NCBI RefSeq assembly: GCF_039542345.1
Contig: NZ_BAABHY010000001.1
Coordinates: 1,488,001-1,552,000, forward strand
Source of the DNA: Orbus sasakiae
Lineage (GTDB): Bacteria; Pseudomonadota; Gammaproteobacteria; Enterobacterales; Orbaceae
Direction: 5' to 3'
Length of the DNA: 64,000 nt
Part shown: piece after piece, positions 8,894-16,431 of the stretch
How positions within the stretch are numbered: position 1 is the stretch's first letter
Layout: every line of letters starts with the position of its first letter
Position numbers and translations under genes: made by a program
The notes under the pieces: generated by a model
What the model saw: the letters and a program-made list of their open reading frames with translations, nothing else
Database searches by the model: none
Told to the model about the DNA's origin: nothing

Positions 8894-9613
8894 CTATTTT
8901 TGTATATAACCTTGTTCTTGTAAATACAAAGTTGCCAATGGCAAATCTTCTAAACGCGTGACTTTAATATTATCGCGTTTACATTCAACTAATATTGGGT
9001 GTCCGCCTCCATACTCAATTGCTGACGCTTCATCGGTCAATTCAACATGTTGTTGCTCTGCACGAATTAAGCATGTTGTTAAATCTTTCACATTAAACAT
9101 TTGTGGTGTTGCAGCCGCCCATAAAAAGCGTCTATCGCAGGTTTGTTCAATTTGAACTGGTGTGCAATCAGTACTGCTTATCGACTTTTTAATGGTGTCA
9201 GTAATTTTAGTGGCTAATATGGCCCCTTGCTGATAATCAAATACCGTTTTAATTAACATTTCGATATCTGACACACAAACACACGGTCTTGCTGCATCAT
9301 GCACTAATGCCCAAGATGTTTCATCAGCAAGTCGTAAGCCAGCAAGTACGGAAGCAGCTCGCGTATCCCCACCAATCGTTGTTTTAATTTTGGGGTGACT
9401 GGCTATTTCAAGCGTTGAAAAATAGTCATCATCAGAACTAATTGCCACAATAATTTGACTAATTTGGGGTATTGATAAGAGTTTTTGCAATGTATGTTCT
9501 AAAATTGTTGCATGACCAATTTTAATATATTGTTTCGGCATTGTGGATTGCATTCTTTGCCCACTTCCTGCCGCAGGAACGATGGCAACAATCGTATTAT
9601 TATCGTTATTCAT
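8894..9613 (-). CDS. ispD: 2-C-methyl-D-erythritol 4-phosphate cytidylyltransferase
   Basis: Third step of the MEP pathway: transfers CMP to methylerythritol phosphate. 239 residues. The nucleotide-binding PAAGSGQRM near residues 14-22 and MPKQYIKI just after it are diagnostic, and LVHDAARPCV near residue 105 is the second conserved motif. It is 11 bases downstream of ftsB, as in E. coli. Confidence 0.97.
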   Translation of the reverse strand: MNNDNNTIVAIVPAAGSGQRMQSTMPKQYIKIGHATILEHTLQKLLSIPQISQIIVAISSDDDYFSTLEIASHPKIKTTIGGDTRAASVLAGLRLADETSWALVHDAARPCVCVSDIEMLIKTVFDYQQGAILATKITDTIKKSISSTDCTPVQIEQTCDRRFLWAAATPQMFNVKDLTTCLIRAEQQHVELTDEASAIEYGGGHPILVECKRDNIKVTRLEDLPLATLYLQEQGYIQK

Positions 9614-9624
9614 AGCTTGACTTG

Positions 9625-9927
9625 TTAATCTCTTAGCTGGGAAGATGAATCACTCACAATTCGATAAAAATGTTCGTCAGGTTTGATCATACCTAAATGA
9701 TATCGAGAACGTTCTTCAATAGCATCAGACCCATCATAAAGATTCGAAATTTCAGCAAACATCTGCTCATTACGCAATTTTAATTTATCATTTTCAACTT
9801 GCATAAGTTGTACAGTGGTACGATTTTGTCGATAGTCAAACACATTATTTTTGCCACACCAAAGTGCATACTGTAAATATGCCAATATGATAAGCAGTAA
9901 AATTGGTAATTTCCATTTTGCTAACAC
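9625..9927 (-). CDS. ftsB: Cell division protein FtsB
   Basis: A small bitopic divisome protein linking FtsL and FtsQ. From the GTG at 9927 the product is 100 residues (E. coli 103): a membrane segment (LPILLLIILAYLQYALW), then GKNNVFDY, then a leucine-zipper coiled coil and RSRYHLGMIKPDEHFYRIV, all matching FtsB. An open frame continues far upstream into tusE but is not real. AGGTG lies 10 bases before GTG and 4 bases before an alternative TTG at 9933, so the exact start is uncertain. Confidence 0.9.
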   Translation of the reverse strand: MLAKWKLPILLLIILAYLQYALWCGKNNVFDYRQNRTTVQLMQVENDKLKLRNEQMFAEISNLYDGSDAIEERSRYHLGMIKPDEHFYRIVSDSSSQLRD

Positions 9928-9940
9928 GTTCAAACCACAC

Positions 9941-10270
9941 CTATATACACTTAACTGGTTTTGGTAAACCAGCAAGTTTTGTTGCTTGTTTCGCAGGACC
10001 TTCAGGAAATAATCGATATAAATAACGACTGTTGCCTTTTTCTGGTCCAAATTTTTTTTCCATCGCTTTAACTAATGCCCTAATTGCGGGTGATGTTTTA
10101 TATTCAAGATAAAAGTCACGCACAAAGTAGACAACCTCAAGGTGAGACTCGGTTAATTCAATTGATTCTTGATTAGCTAAAACCGCGATTAATTCAGGCG
10201 ACCAATCTTGCCAATCTTTCAAATATCCACTTTCATCGGTTGCTATCGATTTATTGTTTAATACTAACAT
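9941..10270 (-). CDS. tusE: Sulfur-carrier protein TusE (DsrC family)
   Basis: Accepts persulfide sulfur from TusBCD and passes it to MnmA for 2-thiolation of U34 in tRNA. 109 residues, the same length as E. coli TusE. FVRDFYLEYKTSPAIR and GNSRYLYRLFPEGPAKQA match, and the essential penultimate cysteine is present (C108 in KPVKCI). It sits 13 bases before ftsB; in E. coli tusE is elsewhere. Confidence 0.96.
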   Translation of the reverse strand: MLVLNNKSIATDESGYLKDWQDWSPELIAVLANQESIELTESHLEVVYFVRDFYLEYKTSPAIRALVKAMEKKFGPEKGNSRYLYRLFPEGPAKQATKLAGLPKPVKCI

Positions 10271-10462
10271 AATGGACTAATCCTAATAAAATTAGCGCTC
10301 ATTATACAAGAATATAGAAAATACAACATCTTTGCAGATAAAAATTATCTAAACATTCGTTTATCAATTGAACTTTTTGGTGAAAATTAAAGCAAACAAA
10401 AAAAAATAGCAATTTAACTATTTACAAACCCATCGGTCTCCTTTAATATTCACAGCCATTGC

Positions 10463-10550
10463 GGAAGTGTGGCCGAGCGGTTGAAGGCACCGGTCTTGAA
10501 AACCGGCGAGGGGTAACCCTCCCAGAGTTCGAATCTCTGCGCTTCCGCCA
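10463..10550 (+). tRNA. serT: tRNA-Ser (anticodon TGA)
   Basis: An 88-base class II tRNA starting GGAAGTG, with D-loop GCGGTTGAAGGC, anticodon loop CTTGAAA (TGA), a long variable arm (CGAGGGGTAACCCTCC), T-loop GTTCGAATC, acceptor CGCTTCC, discriminator G and encoded CCA. It is almost identical to E. coli tRNA-Ser(UGA). It borders the accessory region at 10696-12677; no duplicate of its 3' end was found there. Confidence 0.97.
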
Positions 10551-10695
10551 TTCTCTCCCAAGGCGTAACAGCAATAATCAAATCTCAAGAAAAACTTCAA
10601 AAAAGAATAAAAAGAATTTCAAAAAGAATATAGCTCATTTTTTAATCATCATTACAAGTTAAAAATCTACTTAGTGAATATTAGTGAGGTACAAT

Positions 10696-11541
10696 ATGTC
10701 AGATAAAAACGAACTTCAAGAACTAAAAGAAACCGCGCTTAAAACGGTTCCCAAGGAGATCGCAGTGCCATTTTATCAAGATGTTGTGCATCCTTCGGCA
10801 AAAAAAATCGGTGAAGGCTTAGAAACGATAACAAGTACGGCATTATTAGCTTTGGAACCATTCAAAGGAATGGTTTGGAGCTATGAAAAAATTAAAAAAC
10901 TAATAACTACCAAATTAACTCATAAATTAGAAACAGTTGCTCCTGAAGATATACAAACGCCAAAACCATCTATTGCAGTACCGACAATCGAAGCATTACG
11001 ATATACAGCATAAGAAGAAGAGCTTCATGAGCTATTTCTTAATCTATTAGCGTCATCAATGAATAAAAATAAATCATCTAAAGCATTACCTTGTTTTGTT
11101 GAAATCATCAAGCAATTAACCGCTGATGAAGCAAAGTTATTATCCTTTTTTAAACACAATCACACGTTACCTATAGTTAATTTTGGTTTACGCACAAACG
11201 GTAATGGTACGAAATTTTTCATGAAAAAATTTACAGATTTAGATAAAAATGTCTCATGTGAACAAAAAAAATTAATAACAAGCTACCTTGATAATTTAGA
11301 GCGACTAGGTTTAATTGCAATTGATTTTTCTCATTGGTTTACTGATGATAAAAAATACCAACATCTCTTAGATAACCCATATGTAACAATGTTTGACGAT
11401 CAATTTGTTAAAAATAAACCAGATAAGTCTCTTGCTGTGGATAAAGGGATACTTAGTTTAACAGATCTTGGAAAGCTATTCACTGACATATGTATACAAG
11501 AAGCTCAACCTATTATTGTAAAACCAAAGCAACCTGAATAA
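10696..11541 (+). pseudogene. DUF4393 (Abi-alpha-like) gene interrupted by an in-frame TAA
   Basis: From ATG 10696 (GAGGT six bases upstream) one reading frame runs to 11541, broken only by TAA at 11011-11013. Part one (105 codons) has VVHPSAKKIGEGLETITSTA and FKGMVWSYEKIK; after the stop the same frame continues EEELHELFLNLLASSMNK, then CFVEIIKQLTADEAKLLSFF and a C-terminal DLGKLFTDIC. Together these match the DUF4393 family, linked to phage-resistance and prophage loci. The second half also has an ATG at 11059 but no good ribosome site. The reading is a nonsense mutation in an otherwise intact accessory gene. Selection for function is not shown. Confidence 0.75.
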
Positions 11542-11603
11542 ACTTGCTAAATTAATCTTCTTCCGTTATCTTATTTAACCAGAGGCGTCAGAAACCTTAT
11601 CAC

Positions 11604-11640
11604 GCGGAAAAACCGCACCCGTTAGTATTGCGGATTTTTT
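11604..11640 (+). terminator. Competing hairpins / terminator before the C4-like RNA
   Basis: CCGCA (11613-11617) pairs with TGCGG (11629-11633), followed by ATTTTTT, a terminator shape. The same CCGC can instead pair with GCGG at 11604-11607. The two folds exclude each other. Confidence 0.5.
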
Positions 11641-11656
11641 ATGCTCAAAATTTAAT
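11628..11656 (+). promoter_or_regulatory. Candidate promoter of the C4-like RNA
   Basis: TTGCGG (11628-11633), 17 bases, then TTTAAT (11651-11656), ending right where the structured RNA starts. The -35 box is weak. Confidence 0.35.
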
Positions 11657-11750
11657 GCCGAGAGGGCGAGGAATATAATACCCGCAAGGGGAATAACTCC
11701 GGTCTTTCGTGTTAGGACTTCTGAACCTCTTGGCGCCCTATTGTCAGAAT
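11657..11750 (+). ncRNA. C4-type antisense RNA (phage P1 immI-like)
   Basis: The sequence GCCGAGAGG (11657-11665) pairs with CCTCTTGGC (11726-11734) and encloses CCCGCAAGGGG and ACTCCGGTCTTTCGTGTTAG, resembling the C4 antisense RNA family of P1/P7-like phages. CTTTCGTGTTA (11704-11714) is complementary over 11 bases, including two G-U pairs, to TAACACGGAGG (11772-11782), the ribosome site of the next gene. TTCTGA (11719-11724) can also pair with TCAGAA (11744-11749). In P1, C4 RNA blocks translation of icd in this way. Family assignment is from memory of the consensus; the complementarity is seen directly. Confidence 0.7.
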
Positions 11751-11787
11751 TAGGGATTAAATCAGATTAAATAACACGGAGGCAATC

Positions 11788-11961
11788 ATGCCTAAACTAT
11801 TCACTTATGTTCATTCATCATATTTGAACAATCCATTTCAAAATAAGCCTATCCATTTTGTATCAATCATTGCCAATTCAGATCATGAAGCGCGCATTAA
11901 GCTAAATCTTTATCCATTAGTCTTTGTTTCGCTAAAACCACTCACAATAAGGAGCCACTAA
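11788..11961 (+). CDS. Small Icd/Ash-like phage-type protein
   Basis: A 57-codon gene with a strong ribosome site (CGGAGG, 5 bases before ATG) that is itself the predicted target of the upstream C4-like RNA. The product begins MPKLFTYVHSSYL and contains PIHFVSIIANSDHEARIKLN, which recalls the short Icd-like (host cell division inhibitor) proteins encoded after C4 RNA in phages and satellites. Similarity is weak, and the location supports it more than the sequence does. Its stop overlaps the start of the next gene by one base, indicating translational coupling. Confidence 0.6.
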   Translation: MPKLFTYVHSSYLNNPFQNKPIHFVSIIANSDHEARIKLNLYPLVFVSLKPLTIRSH

Positions 11962-12191
11962 TGGATAAGCATAACCGTAGTTTATTACTTGAAATTGATG
12001 ATGTGGTGGTGAATCTTAAAAACGATTTGAAAGCCTTTGAGTGTATTACCGAACTGGCGGATTGTGGCGTAACAGCTAAGAGAACCGTAAGCCTTGAACT
12101 GCTTGTTCCCCTACTCGACAATATCACAAGAAATATGAACAAAAACATTGAAGCTATATCGGTTTTGGTTAATGATAATATTAATATGTAG
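11961..12191 (+). CDS. Hypothetical small protein coupled to the Icd-like gene
   Basis: A 76-residue acidic, mostly helical protein (MDKHNRSLLLEIDDVV at the start, then LLVPLLDNITRNMNKNIEAI). The ATG overlaps the previous stop (TAATG) and has AAGGAG upstream, so it is very likely translated. No family is recognised. In C4-icd loci of phages, the genes that follow are antirepressors or defence-type functions; nothing in this sequence shows either. Confidence 0.6.
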   Translation: MDKHNRSLLLEIDDVVVNLKNDLKAFECITELADCGVTAKRTVSLELLVPLLDNITRNMNKNIEAISVLVNDNINM

Positions 12192-12248
12192 TATTTAGGG
12201 GGTGCTCATATTGTGAGTACCCTTTCATTAGAGAATAGGAATAATAAA

Positions 12249-12677
12249 ATGCAAAATAAAGACATTAGTCAAGAATCCGAGAAAACGTTGAGTATTAAGG
12301 CGTTTATTTCAAATCATCTTGTAACGATGATATCAATTTTAATTCTTGTCGCTTTTTGTGTTGCTGTTTACAATTATAGGGAAATATTTGGAACTGAATT
12401 TAGTAATGATCATAGTCGTTGGGGAGAATTTGGCGATTTCTTCGGTGGTTTTTTAGGTGGAATTAGTATTATCGCTGTGATTTATACTTTAATAATCCAA
12501 CAAAAACAATTAAAACTTCAACAAACAGAACTAAAAGAACAACGCAATCAACAAAAACTAGATTCTTATGAAAGAATGGTTTTTTGGTTAATTGATAGCA
12601 ACCAAAAAATTCTTGATGAGATTTATGATCTATCGGTTTTTAAGTCATTACCTGTCGATATGATAAACAGTGAGTAA
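12249..12677 (+). CDS. Short membrane protein resembling the N-terminus of PutAbiC-type abortive-infection proteins
   Basis: A 142-residue protein from ATG 12249 (AGGA upstream); a GTG at 12213 could add 12 residues. It has two transmembrane segments (VTMISILILVAFCVAVY; FFGGFLGGISIIAVIYTLII) joined by a loop with RWGEFGDFFGG, then a charged coiled coil (QQKQLKLQQTELKEQ). This arrangement is common in putative phage abortive-infection membrane proteins, which usually continue for a further 100-250 residues. Here the frame stops after LPVDMINSE, so the gene looks truncated. Function is inferred only by resemblance. Confidence 0.55.
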   Translation: MQNKDISQESEKTLSIKAFISNHLVTMISILILVAFCVAVYNYREIFGTEFSNDHSRWGEFGDFFGGFLGGISIIAVIYTLIIQQKQLKLQQTELKEQRNQQKLDSYERMVFWLIDSNQKILDEIYDLSVFKSLPVDMINSE

Positions 12678-12714
12678 ACTTAATCATATCAAGTTTTCAA
12701 TAATCTGATAGTTC

Positions 12715-12752
12715 GCTTAATTCAACATGATCGATTAACCGTTGAATTAAGC
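12715..12752. terminator. 12-bp inverted repeat between convergent genes
   Basis: GCTTAATTCAAC (12715-12726) and GTTGAATTAAGC (12741-12752) form a perfect stem with a 14-base loop, between the accessory gene and the LysR gene. There is no clear T-run on either strand, so it may be a weak bidirectional terminator or the boundary of the island. Confidence 0.5.
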
Positions 12753-12756
12753 AATA

Positions 12757-13680
12757 TTAATATAACGCACTCCAATCGGTATTTTGACAATGCCAACGTA
12801 AAATTTTAATCATTCGATTAGCCGTTAATGTCAGCGGAATATTACGTGGATAAATCAGACTATACGTTGCTTTAGGTAATACACTTTTTAATTTAATTTC
12901 AGAAAAATACTGTTCTAAAAAGAAAGGCTTAGACATCGACTTGGCAATAATAATTAAATAATCACTTTTTAGCACTAAGTTCAATCCACACACAACAGAA
13001 TCCGTAAATAACGGTGCGGATGCTAATCGTCCATACATGCCACCCAACAAGTTTTGTAATTGTTGATAATAGCCCATATCGGTAGCTGGAATCATCCAAT
13101 TAGCATTGACTAACTGCTCTAGTTCAGTACTATTTTCTAAGTGATGACCTTTACGACATAAAATCGTAAATGAAGCCTCAAATAAAGGTTCTTCGATAAA
13201 TTCATGTAATGGAATATTTTCGGACACGGAACCAATGGCAAAATCAAGCCGATTCTCTCTTAGTTCGGGCATCAGTGAAGAAAGTTGGCCTTCTTTTAAA
13301 AATAAGGCTGCCTTTGCTTGGTATTTTTTAAAATCAGCAAGCATCTTAGGATAAATTGTCAATAAAATTAATGAAGAACAACCAATCCGTAAGTGACCCT
13401 CAGCTTGTTCATTAACATGTTGTAATTCTTCTGTGGCCTTTTGTAATTCACTTAAGATAATTTCCATCCGAATAGAAAAAAGCCGCCCTGCTTCAGTTAG
13501 CTGTATCCCTCTCACTCCGCGAATGATTAAGGCTGTGCCCAAACTATTTTCGAGTTCTTTTATTGAACGTGTTAATGCCGGTTGAGATTGGTTCAAGATA
13601 CGTGCAGCCGCACGAATACTACCATGGCGAATGACGGCCTGAAACACTTTCAACTGGTTAATTTTAGGCAAATACTTCAT
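12757..13680 (-). CDS. LysR-family transcriptional regulator
   Basis: A 307-residue LTTR. The N-terminal winged helix-turn-helix (QLKVFQAVIRHGSIRAAARI, then QPALTRSIKELENSLG) is at residues 8-52, followed by the periplasmic-binding-protein-like effector domain. The ATG at 13680 (AGGGG five bases upstream) is preferred over an in-frame GTG two codons earlier. It is divergent from an MFS-M20 amidohydrolase pair across a 197-base region with LysR-type dyads, and most likely regulates them. The inducer is unknown. Confidence 0.88.
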   Translation of the reverse strand: MKYLPKINQLKVFQAVIRHGSIRAAARILNQSQPALTRSIKELENSLGTALIIRGVRGIQLTEAGRLFSIRMEIILSELQKATEELQHVNEQAEGHLRIGCSSLILLTIYPKMLADFKKYQAKAALFLKEGQLSSLMPELRENRLDFAIGSVSENIPLHEFIEEPLFEASFTILCRKGHHLENSTELEQLVNANWMIPATDMGYYQQLQNLLGGMYGRLASAPLFTDSVVCGLNLVLKSDYLIIIAKSMSKPFFLEQYFSEIKLKSVLPKATYSLIYPRNIPLTLTANRMIKILRWHCQNTDWSALY

Positions 13681-13706
13681 TTCCACCCCTATCAGTTTTT
13701 GTTATC

Positions 13707-13745
13707 ACTATTAAAAAAATAGTATCTCCCTACAAATTACAGGGA
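13707..13745. promoter_or_regulatory. LysR-type operator region (two dyads)
   Basis: ACTATT-N5-AATAGT (13707-13723) and TCCCT-N9-AGGGA (13727-13745) lie just upstream of the LysR gene in the shared promoter region. AGTAT and ATACT flank the second dyad on either side. This is the usual place for LTTR binding. Confidence 0.5.
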
Positions 13746-13795
13746 AATATATACTAACCAAATATTACTAATTTGTTGTAATACAATAAGTTTTT

Positions 13796-13811
13796 TGTGA
13801 CGCAGATCACA
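13796..13811 (+). promoter_or_regulatory. CRP-cAMP site upstream of the MFS gene
   Basis: TGTGA-CGCAGA-TCACA has both CRP half-sites perfect. It is centred about 74 bases before the MFS start and suggests catabolite activation of the MFS-amidohydrolase genes. Confidence 0.75.
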
Positions 13812-13877
13812 CTTTTATTCCAATACAAGTAATAGTGAAAACAAAAACGTATCATTAATTTAACTATAGGTGAGTCA

Positions 13878-15080
13878 ATGAAAGTAGAAAAAAAATATAT
13901 TATGATATTACTTTTATTTATCGGTTACCTCATTGTTTATATAGACAAAACAGTGATTGGCCTTGCTATGATCAACATTGAAAAAGATCTCGATCTTACG
14001 CCACAACATGTTGGTTATATCACCGGTATTTTTTTCCTGTCTTATTCGTTATTTCAAATTCCAGCTGGTTGGCTCAATGATCGTATTGGGTATAAAAAAG
14101 TTTTATTACTTTCATTGATCATGATTAGTGGATGCGCTTTTTTATTCGGCTTTGTTGGTGCAACCATTTCCTTACTTATTGCATTTCGTTTTTTAGCTGG
14201 TATTGGCCATTCTGGCTACCCTTGTTCATGTGCAAAGGCGGTTTCTTCAAATTTTAGTGTTGATGAACGCACGTTAGCACAATCAATATTGCTGTCCTCA
14301 TCAGGTGTTGCCATGGTGGTTGGCCCGATTGTTGTTAGTTATACCTTAAACTCAATTGGTTGGCGCTGGACATATATTGATTTGGCAATTATTGCAATGA
14401 TTGTCGTCATGTTTATTTTCCTTTGGGTACCAAACCTGAAGAAACAAGAAACAGCAAATGTCACCAATGATGCACCTAAAATTTCTTATTTTTCATTACT
14501 CAAAAATCCCGTTGTAATTTTACTGTTTATTGCCATATTTGGTGTGAATATTCCAGCTTATGGTTTAATGGCTTGGTTGCCGAAATACTTAGTCCAAGTT
14601 AGAGGACTTGAACTAGAATGGGCCGCCTATATGATTGCTTTAGGAGGAATTGCGCAATGGATATCATCGATTGGTAGTGGCTGGATTGTCGGTAAATATT
14701 TAAAGAACAAAGAAAAAATGGTTATTTTTGTCAGCTCACTGATTTCTGCTGTCTGCATCTGGTTAGTGTATCTTAATAATAATATTTTACTGTCTGCTTT
14801 ATTCTTATTCATTGCTTATATTTTCTTAATGACTTCATTTGTCACTATTTTTACACTACCGATGAAGTGGTTACCTTCCAATATCATTGGTTCTGTCATG
14901 GGGCTCGTTAATACTGGGGGAACACTTGGTGGATTTGTTTCACCTATTGTTATTGGTATATTACTTTCAACAGATAGTAAAACAATGTCAGGCGATTTTT
15001 CTTATGCTTTCATGTTTTTAGCAGCAGGTATGTTACTCTCTGCATTAATTGTTTTACCACTTAAAAAACCACAAGATTAA
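13878..15080 (+). CDS. MFS transporter (ACS/anion-cation symporter type)
   Basis: A 400-residue membrane protein with about 12 transmembrane segments. YIDKTVIGLA in helix 1, PAGWLNDRIGYKKV in loop 2-3 and RFLAGIGHSGYPC in helix 4 are typical of the ACS family (hexuronate, galactonate, phthalate transporters). The M20 amidohydrolase follows after 32 bases, so the pair probably imports and hydrolyses an N-acylated amino acid or similar conjugate. The substrate is an inference. Confidence 0.85.
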   Translation: MKVEKKYIMILLLFIGYLIVYIDKTVIGLAMINIEKDLDLTPQHVGYITGIFFLSYSLFQIPAGWLNDRIGYKKVLLLSLIMISGCAFLFGFVGATISLLIAFRFLAGIGHSGYPCSCAKAVSSNFSVDERTLAQSILLSSSGVAMVVGPIVVSYTLNSIGWRWTYIDLAIIAMIVVMFIFLWVPNLKKQETANVTNDAPKISYFSLLKNPVVILLFIAIFGVNIPAYGLMAWLPKYLVQVRGLELEWAAYMIALGGIAQWISSIGSGWIVGKYLKNKEKMVIFVSSLISAVCIWLVYLNNNILLSALFLFIAYIFLMTSFVTIFTLPMKWLPSNIIGSVMGLVNTGGTLGGFVSPIVIGILLSTDSKTMSGDFSYAFMFLAAGMLLSALIVLPLKKPQD

Positions 15081-15112
15081 CGAGATTGATGAATCAATAA
15101 GAGGACAACACT

Positions 15113-16288
15113 ATGCAAACAATAAATACTTTAATTGAATCGGTAAAAAATGAGGTCATTCAATGGCGGCGCCATATTCATCAATACCCTGATTTAACAT
15201 TTAACGAACAAATCACAGCAAATTATATTTATGAACAACTCAGTAAACTCAATGGACTTACCTTAAGCCGACCAACACCGACTAGCGTTGTTGCTCATCT
15301 ACAAGGCGCTCTCCCAGGTAAAACAATTGCACTAAGAGCTGATACTGATGCACTACCAATTAATGAAGATAGTGGTGAATCGTTTAGTTCTAAAAATCCG
15401 GGTATTATGCATGCATGTGGACATGATGCCCACACAGCAATGTTATTAGGTGCGGCTAAAGTACTGACACAAGTACAATCTCAACTTAAAGGCAATGTCG
15501 TCTTTATTTTTCAACCTGCTGAAGAAGTTCCGCCTGGTGGGGCAAAAGAATTGGTTGAAAAAGGGGTTCTCGATGGTGTTGATATGATCTTTGGTCTTCA
15601 TGTTTTCCCAACAATCGAAACGGGTAAAGTCTCATTAAAATATGGTGTTTTTAGTGCATCAAGTGATAACTTTGATATAACAATTAAAGGGGTTGGTGGG
15701 CATGGTTCAATGCCACAGGCTTGTGTCGATCCCATCGCAATTGGCGCAGAGGTAGTGACAGCTTTACAGCACATTGTTGCACGTAATCTTGCCCCATTAA
15801 ATGCGCCCGTTCTAACTGTTGCAACTTTCCAAGCGGGTGATAGTTACAATGTCATTCCAATGACCGCTCATTTAGCGGGAACATTAAGAACGCATAATAA
15901 AAGTGTACGAACAAAAGTCCCTCAACTTATGGAACGTATCATTGCTGGCATCACACAAGCTCATGGGGCAAGTTATGAATTTAAATGGACACAAGGCTAT
16001 ACGATTGGTAATAATGCAGAGCCCGCATGTGATATTGCAAAAGAGGTTATTCATAACGTTGTAGGTGAAGAAAACTTAATTATTTCACAAGCACCCATGT
16101 TTGGTAGCGAAGACTTTTCTTCTTATCAAGAAGTGGTACCGGGTTGTTTCCTCTTCATTGGTTCAGGTAATCAAGAAAAAGGTGCAACAGTCGGTCTGCA
16201 CAACGCTAAATTTGTACTAGATGAAGATGTATTAGAGATCGGAGTCAAAATGCATGTTGGCTTTATTCAACATATTTTAATGTCTTAA
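15113..16288 (+). CDS. M20-family amidohydrolase (hippurate / N-acyl-amino-acid hydrolase type)
   Basis: A 391-residue zinc/manganese peptidase of subfamily M20D. It shows ALRADTDALPI near residue 80, HACGHDAHTAML near residue 100 (metal-binding His), PAEEVPPGGAKELV near residue 137, GVGGHGSMP in the dimerisation/lid domain, and a C-terminal SEDFSSY motif. The family cleaves N-acyl groups from amino acids or indole-amino-acid conjugates in the cytoplasm. No signal peptide is present. It lies between its likely transporter and a serine deaminase, so release of an amino acid that is then degraded is plausible but unproven. Confidence 0.87.
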   Translation: MQTINTLIESVKNEVIQWRRHIHQYPDLTFNEQITANYIYEQLSKLNGLTLSRPTPTSVVAHLQGALPGKTIALRADTDALPINEDSGESFSSKNPGIMHACGHDAHTAMLLGAAKVLTQVQSQLKGNVVFIFQPAEEVPPGGAKELVEKGVLDGVDMIFGLHVFPTIETGKVSLKYGVFSASSDNFDITIKGVGGHGSMPQACVDPIAIGAEVVTALQHIVARNLAPLNAPVLTVATFQAGDSYNVIPMTAHLAGTLRTHNKSVRTKVPQLMERIIAGITQAHGASYEFKWTQGYTIGNNAEPACDIAKEVIHNVVGEENLIISQAPMFGSEDFSSYQEVVPGCFLFIGSGNQEKGATVGLHNAKFVLDEDVLEIGVKMHVGFIQHILMS

Positions 16289-16375
16289 TCACATTAAGAT
16301 ATAGTTTTTTTATTTCGATTGCTTTATTAAATAAAAATATTGCATTACCAATATGATATAAGATAATAATATATT

Positions 16376-16410
16376 AGATACTTATTACACGGACGTGCTA
16401 ATAAGTATCT
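16376..16410 (+). promoter_or_regulatory. Leader hairpin just upstream of sdaA
   Basis: AGATACTTATTA (16376-16387) and TAATAAGTATCT (16399-16410) are 12-bp perfect arms. Extra CAC/GTG pairing inside the 11-base loop lengthens the stem. It ends 21 bases before the sdaA ATG with only ATTTT after it, so it may be a weak terminator or an mRNA leader element. Confidence 0.6.
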
Positions 16411-16431
16411 ATTTTGCATTAGAGGCAATGT

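Noticed and set aside
9941..10050. Long N-terminal extension of FtsB overlapping tusE
   Set aside because: FtsB homologues start just before the membrane segment; the extension is the antisense-free alternate frame of tusE and is not conserved-looking.
10459..10662. Open frames on both strands across the tRNA-Ser gene
   Set aside because: They are shadows of the tRNA sequence; their products match no protein pattern and there are no ribosome sites.
10530..12760. Searched for a duplicate of the tRNA-Ser 3' end (an attR site) at the far side of the accessory island
   Set aside because: No copy of the T-arm/acceptor sequence was found by eye, and there is no integrase, so site-specific integration is not claimed.
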